Origin: Candidatus Cybelea tumulisoli
GTDB lineage: Bacteria; Vulcanimicrobiota; Vulcanimicrobiia; Vulcanimicrobiales; Vulcanimicrobiaceae
Length of the DNA: 38,211 nt
Reading direction: 5' to 3'
Assembly: GCA_003167155.1 (NCBI GenBank)
Contig: PMTY01000121.1
Location: forward strand, 1-38,211
Shown here: in pieces, positions 24,905 through 33,066 of the stretch
How positions within the stretch are numbered: position 1 is the first letter of the stretch
Layout: each line of letters starts with the position of its first letter
Position numbers and translations under genes: made by a program
The notes under the pieces: model-generated
Seen by the model: the letters and a program-made list of their open reading frames with translations, nothing else
What the model was told of the DNA's origin: nothing
The model's database searches: none

Positions 24905-27900
24905 CACTGGGGTTGCGCCGTCGAGGGGTTTGATGCCGGCGCTCTTCAAGGCAGTCTGTAGCGGCGAAAGTAGCCCGACGTAATCGTTGTACTGCGCGAC
25001 GGCAGCCGCGTACGCGGTATCAAAACGCTTCGCATAATCGAGCTGCTCGGCCGTTGGCGGAAGCTGCGAACCAAAGCCGGTGCGCGGAATCGATTCGCGA
25101 AGCGAACCCGAACGCTGAATCGAGTCCTCGTCGTTCTTGTAGTCGGCGGTAAACGCGGCAAAGACCGCGTTCCAGCTCTGCTGCGCGGCGGTAACTTGAC
25201 TGGTAACCGACGCGTCATTCTTCGCCGCTGCCGCAGCGTGCGCGAGCGACTTCTTGATCGCGTCGAGATTATTGAGAACCTCGTCGATCTTTCCATAAAT
25301 CGTCGAATACTTCCGCGCGAAGGCGTAACCGGATTCGTACTGGTCTTGCGTCCAATTGTCGCGCGGATCGGGCTTCACCGTTACCGTTTGCGACAGCGTT
25401 TGCGCGCCCAGCGCCAAGCGAATCGTATAGGTTCCGGGAACGACCGCCGGACCGGTCTTGGGCCCTTGATACTCCTCGCGCGCGGCGCCATGCCACTTCG
25501 TGGGCGCGTCTTCGGTAAAGTCCCAAACGTACCGGTTGATGCCGGTCTTATTGGGAACGTAGGGCTCTTCTTTTCCTTTTACTTTATGCGTGCCGCTGAC
25601 GGTGCGAATCAGGCGGCCGCCTGCGTCGAGAACCTGCAGCAACGGCGGCCGCTTCTGCGGCGCGGTCTGATAGAAATCGACGATCGCGCCCTTTGGCGGA
25701 TTGTCGCCGGCGAACTGCGTGTAGATTCCCGGATCGTTGGAGTGGTAGTGATACTCGTAGGCTACCCGCGGTGGGTAGAGCATGGCTCCGGCGCGCTGGG
25801 CGTTACCGAGCTGCTGGATGGAGTCGACGTCATCGAGAATCCAGGCGTCGCGTCCGTGCGTCGCGATGACCAAATCGTTGAACTCGGGCTGGATGCGGAT
25901 GTCGCGCACCGAGACCGCGGGCAGATTGATTCGGAAATCCTGCCAGTGGCCGCCGTTGTCGAGCGAAATCCAGAGGCCGTTTTCGGTCCCCGCGTAGAGC
26001 ATATAGGGATTGCGTGTATCCGGACGGATCGTGCGCGCGTACTGATCGTTCGGCAGTCCGGTGACGATTTTCGTCCAGTGCGTGCCGTAATCGCGCGTGA
26101 CGTAGACGTAAGGCGCGTAGTCTCCCACGCGATGGTTATCCGCAACTGCATACGCCGTTCCGGCAACCAGCGGCGAGGGCGCCACCGTTTCGAAGCGCGC
26201 GAACTGGGGCGCGCCGGGCGGCGTGACGTTTTGCCAGTGCGAGCCCCCATCACGCGTCAGCTGCACGTAGCCGTCGTCGGTTCCAACCCAGATCTCGCCT
26301 TGGCTTATCGAAGAGCCTTCGATATAGAGGAGCGTGTCGGAGTACTCCGCGCCCGAGACGTCCTTCGCCAACGGTCCGCCGGAGGGCAGCTGGTGTTCGG
26401 TAATGTTGCGCGTGAGATCTGGGCTAATCGGCCGCCACGTTTCGCCGCGGTCGGTCGACTGAAAAACGACGTTTCCACCGAACCACGCCACGTGTCCGTC
26501 CCAAGGAGCGAACGCGATTGGTGAATCCCAGTTGAAGCGGTACGCCGCCTTGCTCAAGTCGAACGGCCCAAGAAAGCTTCCGGGAAACGAGTCGTACGGA
26601 CGAATGAAGCGGCTGACGCCGGTCCTGCGGTCGTAGAGGGTGACCGCACCGTCCTCCAAATCCGCCCAAATATAGTTCGGATCGACCGGGTCGGGCACCG
26701 TCCACATTCCATCGCCCCCGACGACGTTGATCCAATGGCGATTGAGAATGCCTTCGTCGTCGAGCGAGTTCGACGGACCGCAAAAGCCGTTGTTATCCTG
26801 GAAGGCCGCGCAGACCAAGTACGGATTTTCATTGGAGAGGCCGACGTGATAGATCTGCCCGATCGTAAGATTCCGGGAAAAGGCCCAGTGCTCGAGGTCG
26901 CTCGTTAGCGCGAACCCGCCGTCTTCGCCGGTGATGATCCGCTTGGGATCGTTGGGAGCAATCCAGATCGCGTGATAGTCGACGTGAACGTCCTTAGCGA
27001 TTTCTTTAAACTTGCGGCCGCCGTCCTTGCTCTCCGAGAGCATCTCCGAGACTGCATAGACGTGGTCTGGATTTTTTGGATCGACGGCAATGTGCGTGAA
27101 GTAAAAGGGGCGCTGATCGACGAGCGTGTCGTCGCTGGTCATCCTCCAGCGCGCGCCGGCGTCGTCGGAGCGCCACAAAATTCCACCCGCCGCTTCGATG
27201 AGCGCAAAGACTCGGTTGGGACGGCTGGGCGCGACGGCCAACCCAATTCGCCCGGTGAACCCCTGCGGCAAGCCATGGCCGCTCAGCCTTCGCCACCTTC
27301 GGCCGCCGTCGACGGATTTGTAGAGGCCGCCGTCGGGGCCGCCGCTGGTGAAGGTCCACGGAATCCGGCGAAAGTGCCACATGCCCGCGTAGACGATCTT
27401 TGGATCGGCCGGATTGATCGCAACGTCACTCGCACCGCTCGCCGGACTGAGATAGAGCGATTTGGTCCAGCTTTCTCCGCCATCGAACGTAACGTAGACG
27501 CCGCGGTTCGTTGAATCCTTGAACGGGTCGCCGAACGCGCCGACGACGACGTGGCGTGGATTGCGCGGATCGATTGCGATTCGCGAGATGCTCCAAACGC
27601 CGGCCACGCCGGCGCGCCGCCAGCTCTTCCCCCCGTCGCTCGACTTGTAGAGTCCGTCGCCATAACTGACGTCGTTGCGCGGATTCGCCTCGCCGGTTCC
27701 CGCCCAGACGATGCGCTCGTTGGTCGGATCGATGGCGACCGCGCCGATCGCCGAGACCGCCTGCTTTTCAAAGACGGCCTGCCACGTCGCACCGCCGTTG
27801 GTCGACCGCCACACGCCGCCCCCGGCGGTTCCGAGATAGTAGAGCTGGTCGTCCTGCGGCGTTCCGGCCACCGCAGCAACGCGCCCGCCCGCGATCGTCG

Positions 27901-27967
27901 GTCCGATCGAACGCCACGACAGATTCGCGTAAGCGGCAGCCGCGAAGAGTATTGTTGAAACGAGCAT
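24896..27967 (-). CDS. Large secreted BNR/sortilin-like beta-propeller protein, copy A
   Basis: A 1023-residue exported protein: signal peptide MLVSTILFAAAAYA, then WRSIGPTIAGGRVAAVAG. The body, residues 15 to about 720, is a series of propeller blades marked by at least ten Asp boxes (for example STNGGATW, SSDGGKSW, TFDGGESW, SVDGGRRW, STDRGETW, TRDGGSHW, SLDNGGHW). Recurrent IAPNDPKRII and HGRDAWILDD segments match the VPS10/sortilin-like glycosyl-hydrolase-annotated family common in soil Acidobacteria and relatives. From about 760 an Ig-like beta domain (PGTYTIRLALGAQTLSQTVTVKPDP) is followed by a helical tail with Ala-rich coiled stretches. No catalytic residues are known for this family; binding or surface display is as likely as hydrolysis. 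The ATG overlaps the stop of copy B (TAATG), so the two are coupled. Confidence 0.9.
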   Translation of the reverse strand: MLVSTILFAAAAYANLSWRSIGPTIAGGRVAAVAGTPQDDQLYYLGTAGGGVWRSTNGGATWQAVFEKQAVSAIGAVAIDPTNERIVWAGTGEANPRNDVSYGDGLYKSSDGGKSWRRAGVAGVWSISRIAIDPRNPRHVVVGAFGDPFKDSTNRGVYVTFDGGESWTKSLYLSPASGASDVAINPADPKIVYAGMWHFRRIPWTFTSGGPDGGLYKSVDGGRRWRRLSGHGLPQGFTGRIGLAVAPSRPNRVFALIEAAGGILWRSDDAGARWRMTSDDTLVDQRPFYFTHIAVDPKNPDHVYAVSEMLSESKDGGRKFKEIAKDVHVDYHAIWIAPNDPKRIITGEDGGFALTSDLEHWAFSRNLTIGQIYHVGLSNENPYLVCAAFQDNNGFCGPSNSLDDEGILNRHWINVVGGDGMWTVPDPVDPNYIWADLEDGAVTLYDRRTGVSRFIRPYDSFPGSFLGPFDLSKAAYRFNWDSPIAFAPWDGHVAWFGGNVVFQSTDRGETWRPISPDLTRNITEHQLPSGGPLAKDVSGAEYSDTLLYIEGSSISQGEIWVGTDDGYVQLTRDGGSHWQNVTPPGAPQFARFETVAPSPLVAGTAYAVADNHRVGDYAPYVYVTRDYGTHWTKIVTGLPNDQYARTIRPDTRNPYMLYAGTENGLWISLDNGGHWQDFRINLPAVSVRDIRIQPEFNDLVIATHGRDAWILDDVDSIQQLGNAQRAGAMLYPPRVAYEYHYHSNDPGIYTQFAGDNPPKGAIVDFYQTAPQKRPPLLQVLDAGGRLIRTVSGTHKVKGKEEPYVPNKTGINRYVWDFTEDAPTKWHGAAREEYQGPKTGPAVVPGTYTIRLALGAQTLSQTVTVKPDPRDNWTQDQYESGYAFARKYSTIYGKIDEVLNNLDAIKKSLAHAAAAAKNDASVTSQVTAAQQSWNAVFAAFTADYKNDEDSIQRSGSLRESIPRTGFGSQLPPTAEQLDYAKRFDTAYAAAVAQYNDYVGLLSPLQTALKSAGIKPLDGATPVSP

Positions 27968-30900
27968 TAGAGTGCCCCCACTTCTTTGGCCGGCGGCAGC
28001 GGTTTCATGCCGGCTTGTTTCAACGCCCCGTTGATGCCGGGCAGCACACCGGTCACGAACGTGTTGTAGCGCACTATGCCCTGGCGGTACTGGGTGTCGA
28101 CGCGCGCGATGAAGCTCGCCACCGCCGGCGTGATGAGGCCTTGTGCGCTCTGGAACGCGCCAAGAACGTCTTCGTGCAATGCAGTCTCGTCCTCCGTTCC
28201 TTCACCTCGAATCTTTACGGCGAGCGAATCAAAGAGCGTCTGCCGCTCCTTGGATGCGTCGTCGAGCTTGGCCGTCAAGTCGGCGTTATTGGCCTTCTTT
28301 GCGGCGGCAAGCGCGGTGTCGATCGACTTCTTGAGATCGTCGAGCGTGTTGAGCATGGTGTCGATCTGCGATACGTGGGACAACTGGCGCATCGACTCGT
28401 CGAAGGTGCGCTGGTACTCGGCCTGCGTGAACATCGACCGCGGATCGGGTTCGACTTTAAAGCGCTGCACGTACGTCCGCCCCGAAAGCGTCATGCGCAC
28501 GGAATAGAGCCCCGGCACCACGCCCGGGCCGCCCTGGGGGTTGGAAAAGTCATTCGGCGCAGCGTTCCACTTCACCGGGGCGTTGACGTTGAAATCCCAG
28601 GTGTAGCGATTCAAACCGATTTTGTTGGGAACGTAGGGGCGGTCCTTACCTCCGATTTTGTGAGTTCCGGAGATCGTGCGGATCACGCGACCGAAGCTGT
28701 CGAGGATGTCGATTCTCGGGGCGTCCTTTTGAGGCTGCGCCTGATAGAAGGTGATCATCACGCCGTATGGCGGGTTGTCCGCCGCGAAGTTCGTGTAGAC
28801 GCCGTCATCGTTGGGATGCAGCGACCACTCGTAGCCGACCGGCGGTGTGAAGAGCCGGCTCTTTTGCGCAACCGCGTCCATGAGCTGCTGCACGGGGGTC
28901 ATGTCGTCCATGATGTAGACGTCGCGCCCATGCGTCGCGATTACGAGGTCGTCGTATTGCGGCTGCAACCGAATGTCGTGCACGGAAGCGGGCGGCAGAC
29001 CGTTCTTGAACGACTGCCAGCTCGCTCCGCCGTCGAACGAAATCCAGATCCCCTCTTCCGTGCCGAGATAGACGATGCTGCGATTTCGGATGTCGGGCCG
29101 GATCGCGCGAGCCCATTGGCCGGCGGGCAGCCCGGCGACGATCTTCGTCCAGTGACTGCCGTAATCGTGAGTGACGTAGGCGTACGGCGAGTTGTCGCCG
29201 GTGTAATGCCCGTCGGCGATGGCGTAGGTGGTTCCGGCAACGAGCGTCGAGGGCGCGACGGTCGCAAAGCGCGCGAACTCAGGCGCGCCCGGCGGCGTCA
29301 CGTTCGTCCAATGCTTTCCGCCGTCGCGCGTGAGCTGGACCAGCCCGTCGTCGGTGCCGACCCAAATCTCGCCACGGTTTTTCGTCGAACCTTCGACGTC
29401 GAGAATCGTATCGCTGTACTCCGCGCCGGAGACATCGTTGACAATCGGACCGCCCGCGGGCTGCTGATGCGCTTTGAGATTGCGCGTGAGGTCGGGACTG
29501 ATCGCACGCCAAGATCGTCCGCGATTTGTCGTCTCGAAAAGAACGTTGCCGGCATACCAGCCGACGTTCTTACGAAACGGATCGAATCCGATCGGTGACT
29601 CCCAGTTGAACCGGTACTTGCTTGTCGAGAGGTCCCACGACTCCTTACCCGTCGGAAGGTACGGCTGTCCCGACCATTGATCTTGCGTCACGCGATTGTA
29701 AACGGTCAGCGAGCCGTTCTGAGCGTCGGACCACAGCCAGTTCGGATCGTCGGGTTCGGGAATGCTCCATTCGCCGTCGCCGCCCGTCGAAGCGATCCAC
29801 GCCTTATTTTGAATGCCGGAAGGATCCAGCGAGTTCGAAGGGCCGCACCAAGCACCGTTGTCTTGCAGACCGGCGCAGACCGTGTACGGATTATCGTTGC
29901 CGAGTCCGACACGGTAGACCTGGCCGATCGGTAAGTTGGCCGAGAAGAACCAGTTCTCGCCGCCGTCGAGCGTCAGGGCGTAGCCGCCGTCCTCGCCGGT
30001 CATGATGCGATCCGGGTCGTTGGGTGCGATCCAGATTGCGTGATAGTCCACGTGCACGCCCGGCGCGATCGCTTTGAACGTTTTGCCGGCATTCGTGCTC
30101 AGCATCAGCTGAAAAGAGACCGCGTAGACGCGGTCGGCGTTTTTCGGATCGACCGCGACGTGCGAGAAGTAAAAGGGACGCGCGTCGACCGCCGAATCGT
30201 CGCTGACCATCGTCCAACTCGCGCCGCCATCGTCGGATCGCCACAGTACTCCCGCTTTTGATTCAATCACCGCGTAGACGCGGCTGCCGTTGCTTGGCGC
30301 GACCGCCAAGCCGATGCGTCCCATTGGACTCGCCGGCAGACCATGCCCCTCGAGCTCCGTCCACGTGGCGCCGCCGTCGGTCGACTTGTAGATGCCGTCT
30401 TCCTCTCCACCGCTAACGAACGTCCACGACCGGCGCTGAAATTTCCAAATGCCGGCGTAGAGCACGCTGGGATTCTGCGGGTTCATCGCAAGGTCGGACG
30501 CGCCGCTCTCGGGCCCGACATAGAGCGTCTGTTTCCACGTTTTGCCGCCATCGTCGGTAACGTAGATGCCGCGCTGAAGGCTATCGCTAAAGACGTCACC
30601 CAACGCGGCAACGACGACGTGGTTGTGATCCCGCGGATCCACGACGATCCGGGTGATGTACTTCGTCTCCTTCAGGCCGGTATTCGTCCAATGGTCGCCG
30701 CCGTCGGTCGTCTTATAAACGCCGTTGCCGTAACTCACGTCGTTGCGAGGATTCCCTTCCCCCGTTCCGGCCCAGACCGTTTGGTTGTCGGTTGGATCGA
30801 TCGTGACCGCGCCGATTGCCGCGACATCTTGATCGTCGAAGACGGGATCCCACGTTTGACCGCTGTTAGCCGATTTCCAAACTCCGCCGCCCGCGGTGCC

Positions 30901-31152
30901 GACATAGTAGAGTTTAGGATCCGTCGCCGAACCGGCAACCGCCGGCGTCCGGCCTCCGCCACCCGCCGGACCAATTTCACGCCACTTCATGTTTGCAAAC
31001 GGCGGCCCGGGCGTCGCCGTGGGCGAGGCTGACGGCGAAGGCGAAACCGATGCCGCGGGCCTGGGAGGCAGCGGCGAGGCCGGCAAAGGTGATGCGACCG
31101 GATTTGCCGCGTAAAGCGACGCCGCAAGTAGCAGGGAAACGATCAACTCCAA
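27967..31152 (-). CDS. Large secreted BNR/sortilin-like beta-propeller protein, copy B
   Basis: A 1061-residue paralogue of copy A with the same plan: signal peptide LIVSLLLAASLYA, a Pro/Ser/Ala-rich linker (about 17-52) that copy A lacks, then KWREIGPAGGGGRTPAVAG and at least ten Asp boxes (SANSGQTW, TTDGGDHW, TDDGGKTW, STDGGATW, SDDGGASW, TLDGGENW, TRDGGKHW, SFDGGASW among them). The Ig-like domain (PGLYSVRMTLSGRTYVQRFKVEPDP) and helical C-terminus match copy A in position but are more diverged than the propeller. The start is a TTG at 31152 or, better spaced behind AGAGAGGG, the TTG at 31146. It is upstream of copy A and 37 bp downstream of a 49-residue membrane protein. Secreted, probably periplasmic or on the outer surface; the linker suggests attachment or crossing of a layer. 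Confidence 0.9.
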   Translation of the reverse strand: MELIVSLLLAASLYAANPVASPLPASPLPPRPAASVSPSPSASPTATPGPPFANMKWREIGPAGGGGRTPAVAGSATDPKLYYVGTAGGGVWKSANSGQTWDPVFDDQDVAAIGAVTIDPTDNQTVWAGTGEGNPRNDVSYGNGVYKTTDGGDHWTNTGLKETKYITRIVVDPRDHNHVVVAALGDVFSDSLQRGIYVTDDGGKTWKQTLYVGPESGASDLAMNPQNPSVLYAGIWKFQRRSWTFVSGGEEDGIYKSTDGGATWTELEGHGLPASPMGRIGLAVAPSNGSRVYAVIESKAGVLWRSDDGGASWTMVSDDSAVDARPFYFSHVAVDPKNADRVYAVSFQLMLSTNAGKTFKAIAPGVHVDYHAIWIAPNDPDRIMTGEDGGYALTLDGGENWFFSANLPIGQVYRVGLGNDNPYTVCAGLQDNGAWCGPSNSLDPSGIQNKAWIASTGGDGEWSIPEPDDPNWLWSDAQNGSLTVYNRVTQDQWSGQPYLPTGKESWDLSTSKYRFNWESPIGFDPFRKNVGWYAGNVLFETTNRGRSWRAISPDLTRNLKAHQQPAGGPIVNDVSGAEYSDTILDVEGSTKNRGEIWVGTDDGLVQLTRDGGKHWTNVTPPGAPEFARFATVAPSTLVAGTTYAIADGHYTGDNSPYAYVTHDYGSHWTKIVAGLPAGQWARAIRPDIRNRSIVYLGTEEGIWISFDGGASWQSFKNGLPPASVHDIRLQPQYDDLVIATHGRDVYIMDDMTPVQQLMDAVAQKSRLFTPPVGYEWSLHPNDDGVYTNFAADNPPYGVMITFYQAQPQKDAPRIDILDSFGRVIRTISGTHKIGGKDRPYVPNKIGLNRYTWDFNVNAPVKWNAAPNDFSNPQGGPGVVPGLYSVRMTLSGRTYVQRFKVEPDPRSMFTQAEYQRTFDESMRQLSHVSQIDTMLNTLDDLKKSIDTALAAAKKANNADLTAKLDDASKERQTLFDSLAVKIRGEGTEDETALHEDVLGAFQSAQGLITPAVASFIARVDTQYRQGIVRYNTFVTGVLPGINGALKQAGMKPLPPAKEVGAL

Positions 31153-31189
31153 ACCCTCTCTCGTCTAGGTCAAGACGCGCCCAATCAAT

Positions 31190-31339
31190 TCAATGCGCGG
31201 GTGCGGCCCGGTGCTGCGCTTGATACCTCGGAACGTTCACGTGAATTGCGTACCACTGAGACCACGCGATCAGGCCACACATTACGATGAACAGGAACAG
31301 AAGGACGGCGAGAGCTCGGCGCGAACCCACCGGCCCCAT
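31190..31339 (-). CDS. 49-residue single-pass membrane protein
   Basis: A very small open frame that looks real: MGPVGSRR, then one strong hydrophobic helix ALAVLLFLFIVMCGLIAW, then a basic His/Gln-rich tail. Positive-inside charges (SRR) predict N-in, C-out topology. It lies 37 bp upstream of the two propeller genes on the same strand, so it may be co-transcribed with them and act at the membrane in their export or anchoring; this is inference. Its ATG (31337-31339) directly abuts the ATG of the divergent transglycosylase, forming CATATG. A GATAAT -10-like hexamer (31354-31349 reverse) sits 9 nt before the ATG, so its mRNA may have almost no leader. I do not recognise a family. Confidence 0.55.
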   Translation of the reverse strand: MGPVGSRRALAVLLFLFIVMCGLIAWSQWYAIHVNVPRYQAQHRAAPAH

Positions 31340-31981
31340 ATGCGCAGGATTATCCTGAGCCTCCTGGCTGCGGCCGGCTTTTCTATTGGGCCGCTGCTGC
31401 TTCCGGCCCAGGCGGCCAATCGAGCGGTACCCGCCACAGCCGTCGCCGTCGCCGTTTACGCCAGAGTTCTGAGCCACATCAATCCGCAGTTGCCGCGCTG
31501 GCAGAGCCGCGATCTGGCGCGCCGGGTGCTCCTCAACGCCGTCCGCTGGCGCCTCGATGCCAACATGCTCGTGGCCATCGTTACGGTCGAATCTCGCTGG
31601 CACACCCATGCGCTTTCGCGCGCGGGCGCAATTGGGCTGGGCCAGCTGATGCCGGGGACGGCAGCGCTGCTCGGCGTCAACCCGCACGACCCGGCGCAGA
31701 ACATCTCCGGCGCTGCGCGCTATCTTCGCGGCTTAGTCGGGCGCTTTGGGACCAAACACTACGACCTCGTCTTCGCGGCCTACAATGCCGGTCCGAAAGC
31801 GGTAAGTGAATACGGCGGCATTCCGCCGTTTGACGAAACGCAAAACTACGTCGTGCGGGTACTTGCGACGTGGGAGGAGCTTTCAAAGACGGTCCGCCTT
31901 CCCGAAAACGCTTACGCCGTCACCGCGCCGGTCGGCGGAGCCGACCTCGCTTATTGGCTGGAAGGCCCCCCAACCCAGTAA
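31340..31981 (+). CDS. Lytic transglycosylase (SLT domain)
   Basis: A 213-residue exported peptidoglycan lytic transglycosylase. Signal peptide MRRIILSLLAAAGFSIGPLLLPAQA; the catalytic Glu is E84 in IVTVESRWHTHALS, followed by GAIGLGQLMPGTA (about 96-108), NISGAARYLRGLVGRFG and FAAYNAGPKAV, the full Slt70/MltE-type signature. It cleaves the MurNAc-GlcNAc bond with formation of 1,6-anhydroMurNAc and helps make space for envelope-spanning machinery. The chosen ATG gives a clean signal peptide; a longer in-frame extension upstream is antisense to the small membrane protein and has no signal. No ribosome binding site is visible. It shares the CATATG junction with the reverse-strand 49-residue gene. 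Confidence 0.92.
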   Translation: MRRIILSLLAAAGFSIGPLLLPAQAANRAVPATAVAVAVYARVLSHINPQLPRWQSRDLARRVLLNAVRWRLDANMLVAIVTVESRWHTHALSRAGAIGLGQLMPGTAALLGVNPHDPAQNISGAARYLRGLVGRFGTKHYDLVFAAYNAGPKAVSEYGGIPPFDETQNYVVRVLATWEELSKTVRLPENAYAVTAPVGGADLAYWLEGPPTQ

Positions 31982-31983
31982 AG

Positions 31984-32009
31984 CCCTTCGACCTCGCTCA
32001 GGATGACAA
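31984..32009. repeat. Interspersed repeat copy (CGACCTCGCTCAGGATGACA type)
   Basis: This stretch contains CGACCTCGCTCAGGATGACA, a variant of the CTTCGA...CTCAGGATGACA repeat found widely dispersed in many high-GC bacterial genomes. It fills the gap between two convergent genes. A second copy lies at 33554-33576 with AGG in place of CTC. Both could form a hairpin with neighbouring sequence and act as a REP-like element. Confidence 0.55.
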
Positions 32010-32011
32010 GG

Positions 32012-32581
32012 TCAGGGGTCGCCAGTGCGAGCGATCCGATCCAGAAACTCCGAAAACTTAGGGCTGTGGTCTGAGCCGGCGCCGCTTTCACGTTCGGTCC
32101 ACGCGCGGAGCTTCAAGAGGTCAACGCTACCACGCTGAGATTGAGCGACGGCAACGGCGGCTTTAAGAGCCGTGTAGTCTCCCCAATAATAGAAGTGCGC
32201 GAGGCGATCCCGGACGCAGTCGGTTGGCGTTAGAATCCGAAGGTGCATGTTTGCGCGCTCGAGGGTTGCGACCTCGTGAATGTAGTCGCCGCCGACCGCC
32301 AGTGGCCCCTTCGGAAAGTCGATCGTGAATTTGCTGTGCGGATGCTCGAACATGCCGAGCGTAGCCGACGGCACAAACCCTAGTTCCGCGAGCGCTAGTC
32401 GCAGAGATTCTCGATCGGGAAAGTTGGCAAGCACAAAATCCGCGTCCAGCGATGTATATGCGTGCGGTGCATACATGGTAGCGGCGCTGCCGCCAGTCAG
32501 TATGGCCTCGATCGAACAGCGATCGAGCGCCACCGCGACGCCAAAACAAACGTCTTCTAGCGTTGACGTTTCGTCGATCAC
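32012..32581 (-). CDS. Nucleotidyltransferase, AbiEii-like putative toxin
   Basis: A 189-residue protein of the DNA polymerase beta-like nucleotidyltransferase fold. The signature is LTGGSAATMYAPHAY (G30-G31-S32) followed by SLDADFV with the catalytic acidic pair D46 and D48; TPTDCVRDRLAHFYYW later matches the C-terminal Lys/Arg-Asp region of MNT/AbiEii-type toxins, although the canonical Lys there is Arg. Toxins of this fold in AbiE and MenT modules transfer nucleotides to tRNA or other targets and block growth. The upstream winged-helix gene overlaps it by ATGA, exactly as in type IV-like AbiEi-AbiEii pairs. Toxicity is inferred; a housekeeping nucleotidyltransferase cannot be excluded. Confidence 0.8.
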   Translation of the reverse strand: MIDETSTLEDVCFGVAVALDRCSIEAILTGGSAATMYAPHAYTSLDADFVLANFPDRESLRLALAELGFVPSATLGMFEHPHSKFTIDFPKGPLAVGGDYIHEVATLERANMHLRILTPTDCVRDRLAHFYYWGDYTALKAAVAVAQSQRGSVDLLKLRAWTERESGAGSDHSPKFSEFLDRIARTGDP

Positions 32582-32946
32582 AACGTCTTTCCGCGCCTCC
32601 GGGGACGTTTTCGGATCGATTCCCGAATCTGTTGATATCGCGGGTAGCCCTCAGCTACGCGCAATAAAAAGGCCCGTAACTCCTTCATCGCGGGATATAC
32701 AGGATTGAGTCTAACGGTGCGGACGACCCGGTGCCTGGTGGCAATGAGACCTTCACGTTCGAGGAGATCCAGGGTGCGCTGCACGGAGGAAATACTCGTG
32801 CCAGAGTGTCTTGAGAGCTCACCTGGGTAGGTCTCCTCCAGGATCGCAATAAGCAGCAGCAGCCTGGTGCGCATCTCCGTACCAAAGACGGGGGGGGCGG
32901 GCGGGCGACCGTCGCCCTGCGGGATATCCGTGTAGGCAGGCAGCAT
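32578..32946 (-). CDS. Winged-helix regulator, putative antitoxin
   Basis: A 122-residue DNA-binding protein. Residues about 26-70 form a winged helix (TRLLLLIAILEETYPGELSRHSGTSISSVQRTLDLLEREGLIATR) with the recognition helix at SISSVQRTLDLLERE and the wing at HRVVRTVRL; the C-terminus is basic (RKRPRRRG). Its gene overlaps the following nucleotidyltransferase by 4 bp (ATGA), the usual order for antitoxin then toxin. AGGAG lies 5 nt before the ATG. The promoter just upstream carries two 16-bp operator-like inverted repeats 22 bp apart, so negative autoregulation is likely. The N-terminal 22 residues are Pro-rich and probably disordered. Confidence 0.8.
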   Translation of the reverse strand: MLPAYTDIPQGDGRPPAPPVFGTEMRTRLLLLIAILEETYPGELSRHSGTSISSVQRTLDLLEREGLIATRHRVVRTVRLNPVYPAMKELRAFLLRVAEGYPRYQQIRESIRKRPRRRGKTL

Positions 32947-32959
32947 AGGTACTCCTAAC

Positions 32960-32998
32960 AGTATAGTATTGTATACAGAGCGGTATAGTCAACTATAC
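32960..32998 (-). promoter_or_regulatory. Promoter with two phased operators for the winged-helix/nucleotidyltransferase pair
   Basis: Operator 1 (32961-32976) is GTATAGTATTGTATAC, an imperfect palindrome (6 of 8 pairs). Operator 2 (32983-32998) is GTATAGTCAACTATAC, 7 of 8 pairs. Both begin GTATAGT; their centres are 22 bp apart, two turns of the helix. On the reverse strand TTGACT (complement of 32987-32992) lies inside operator 2 and TACTAT (complement of 32963-32968) inside operator 1, separated by 18 bp, so a bound regulator would cover both the -35 and -10. Confidence 0.75.
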
Positions 32999-33066
32999 TG
33001 CGCCGTCCTTGGCGGCGCTTGGTCAAGTTCCGGCTTCGTAGCCAGCCAGGAACCTAGCTTACTTGC

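Noticed and set aside
27952-29598. 548-codon forward open frame across the propeller gene
   Set aside because: Antisense to Asp-box repeats on the other strand; its composition (Arg, Val, Asp, His rich) is that of a high-GC shadow frame.
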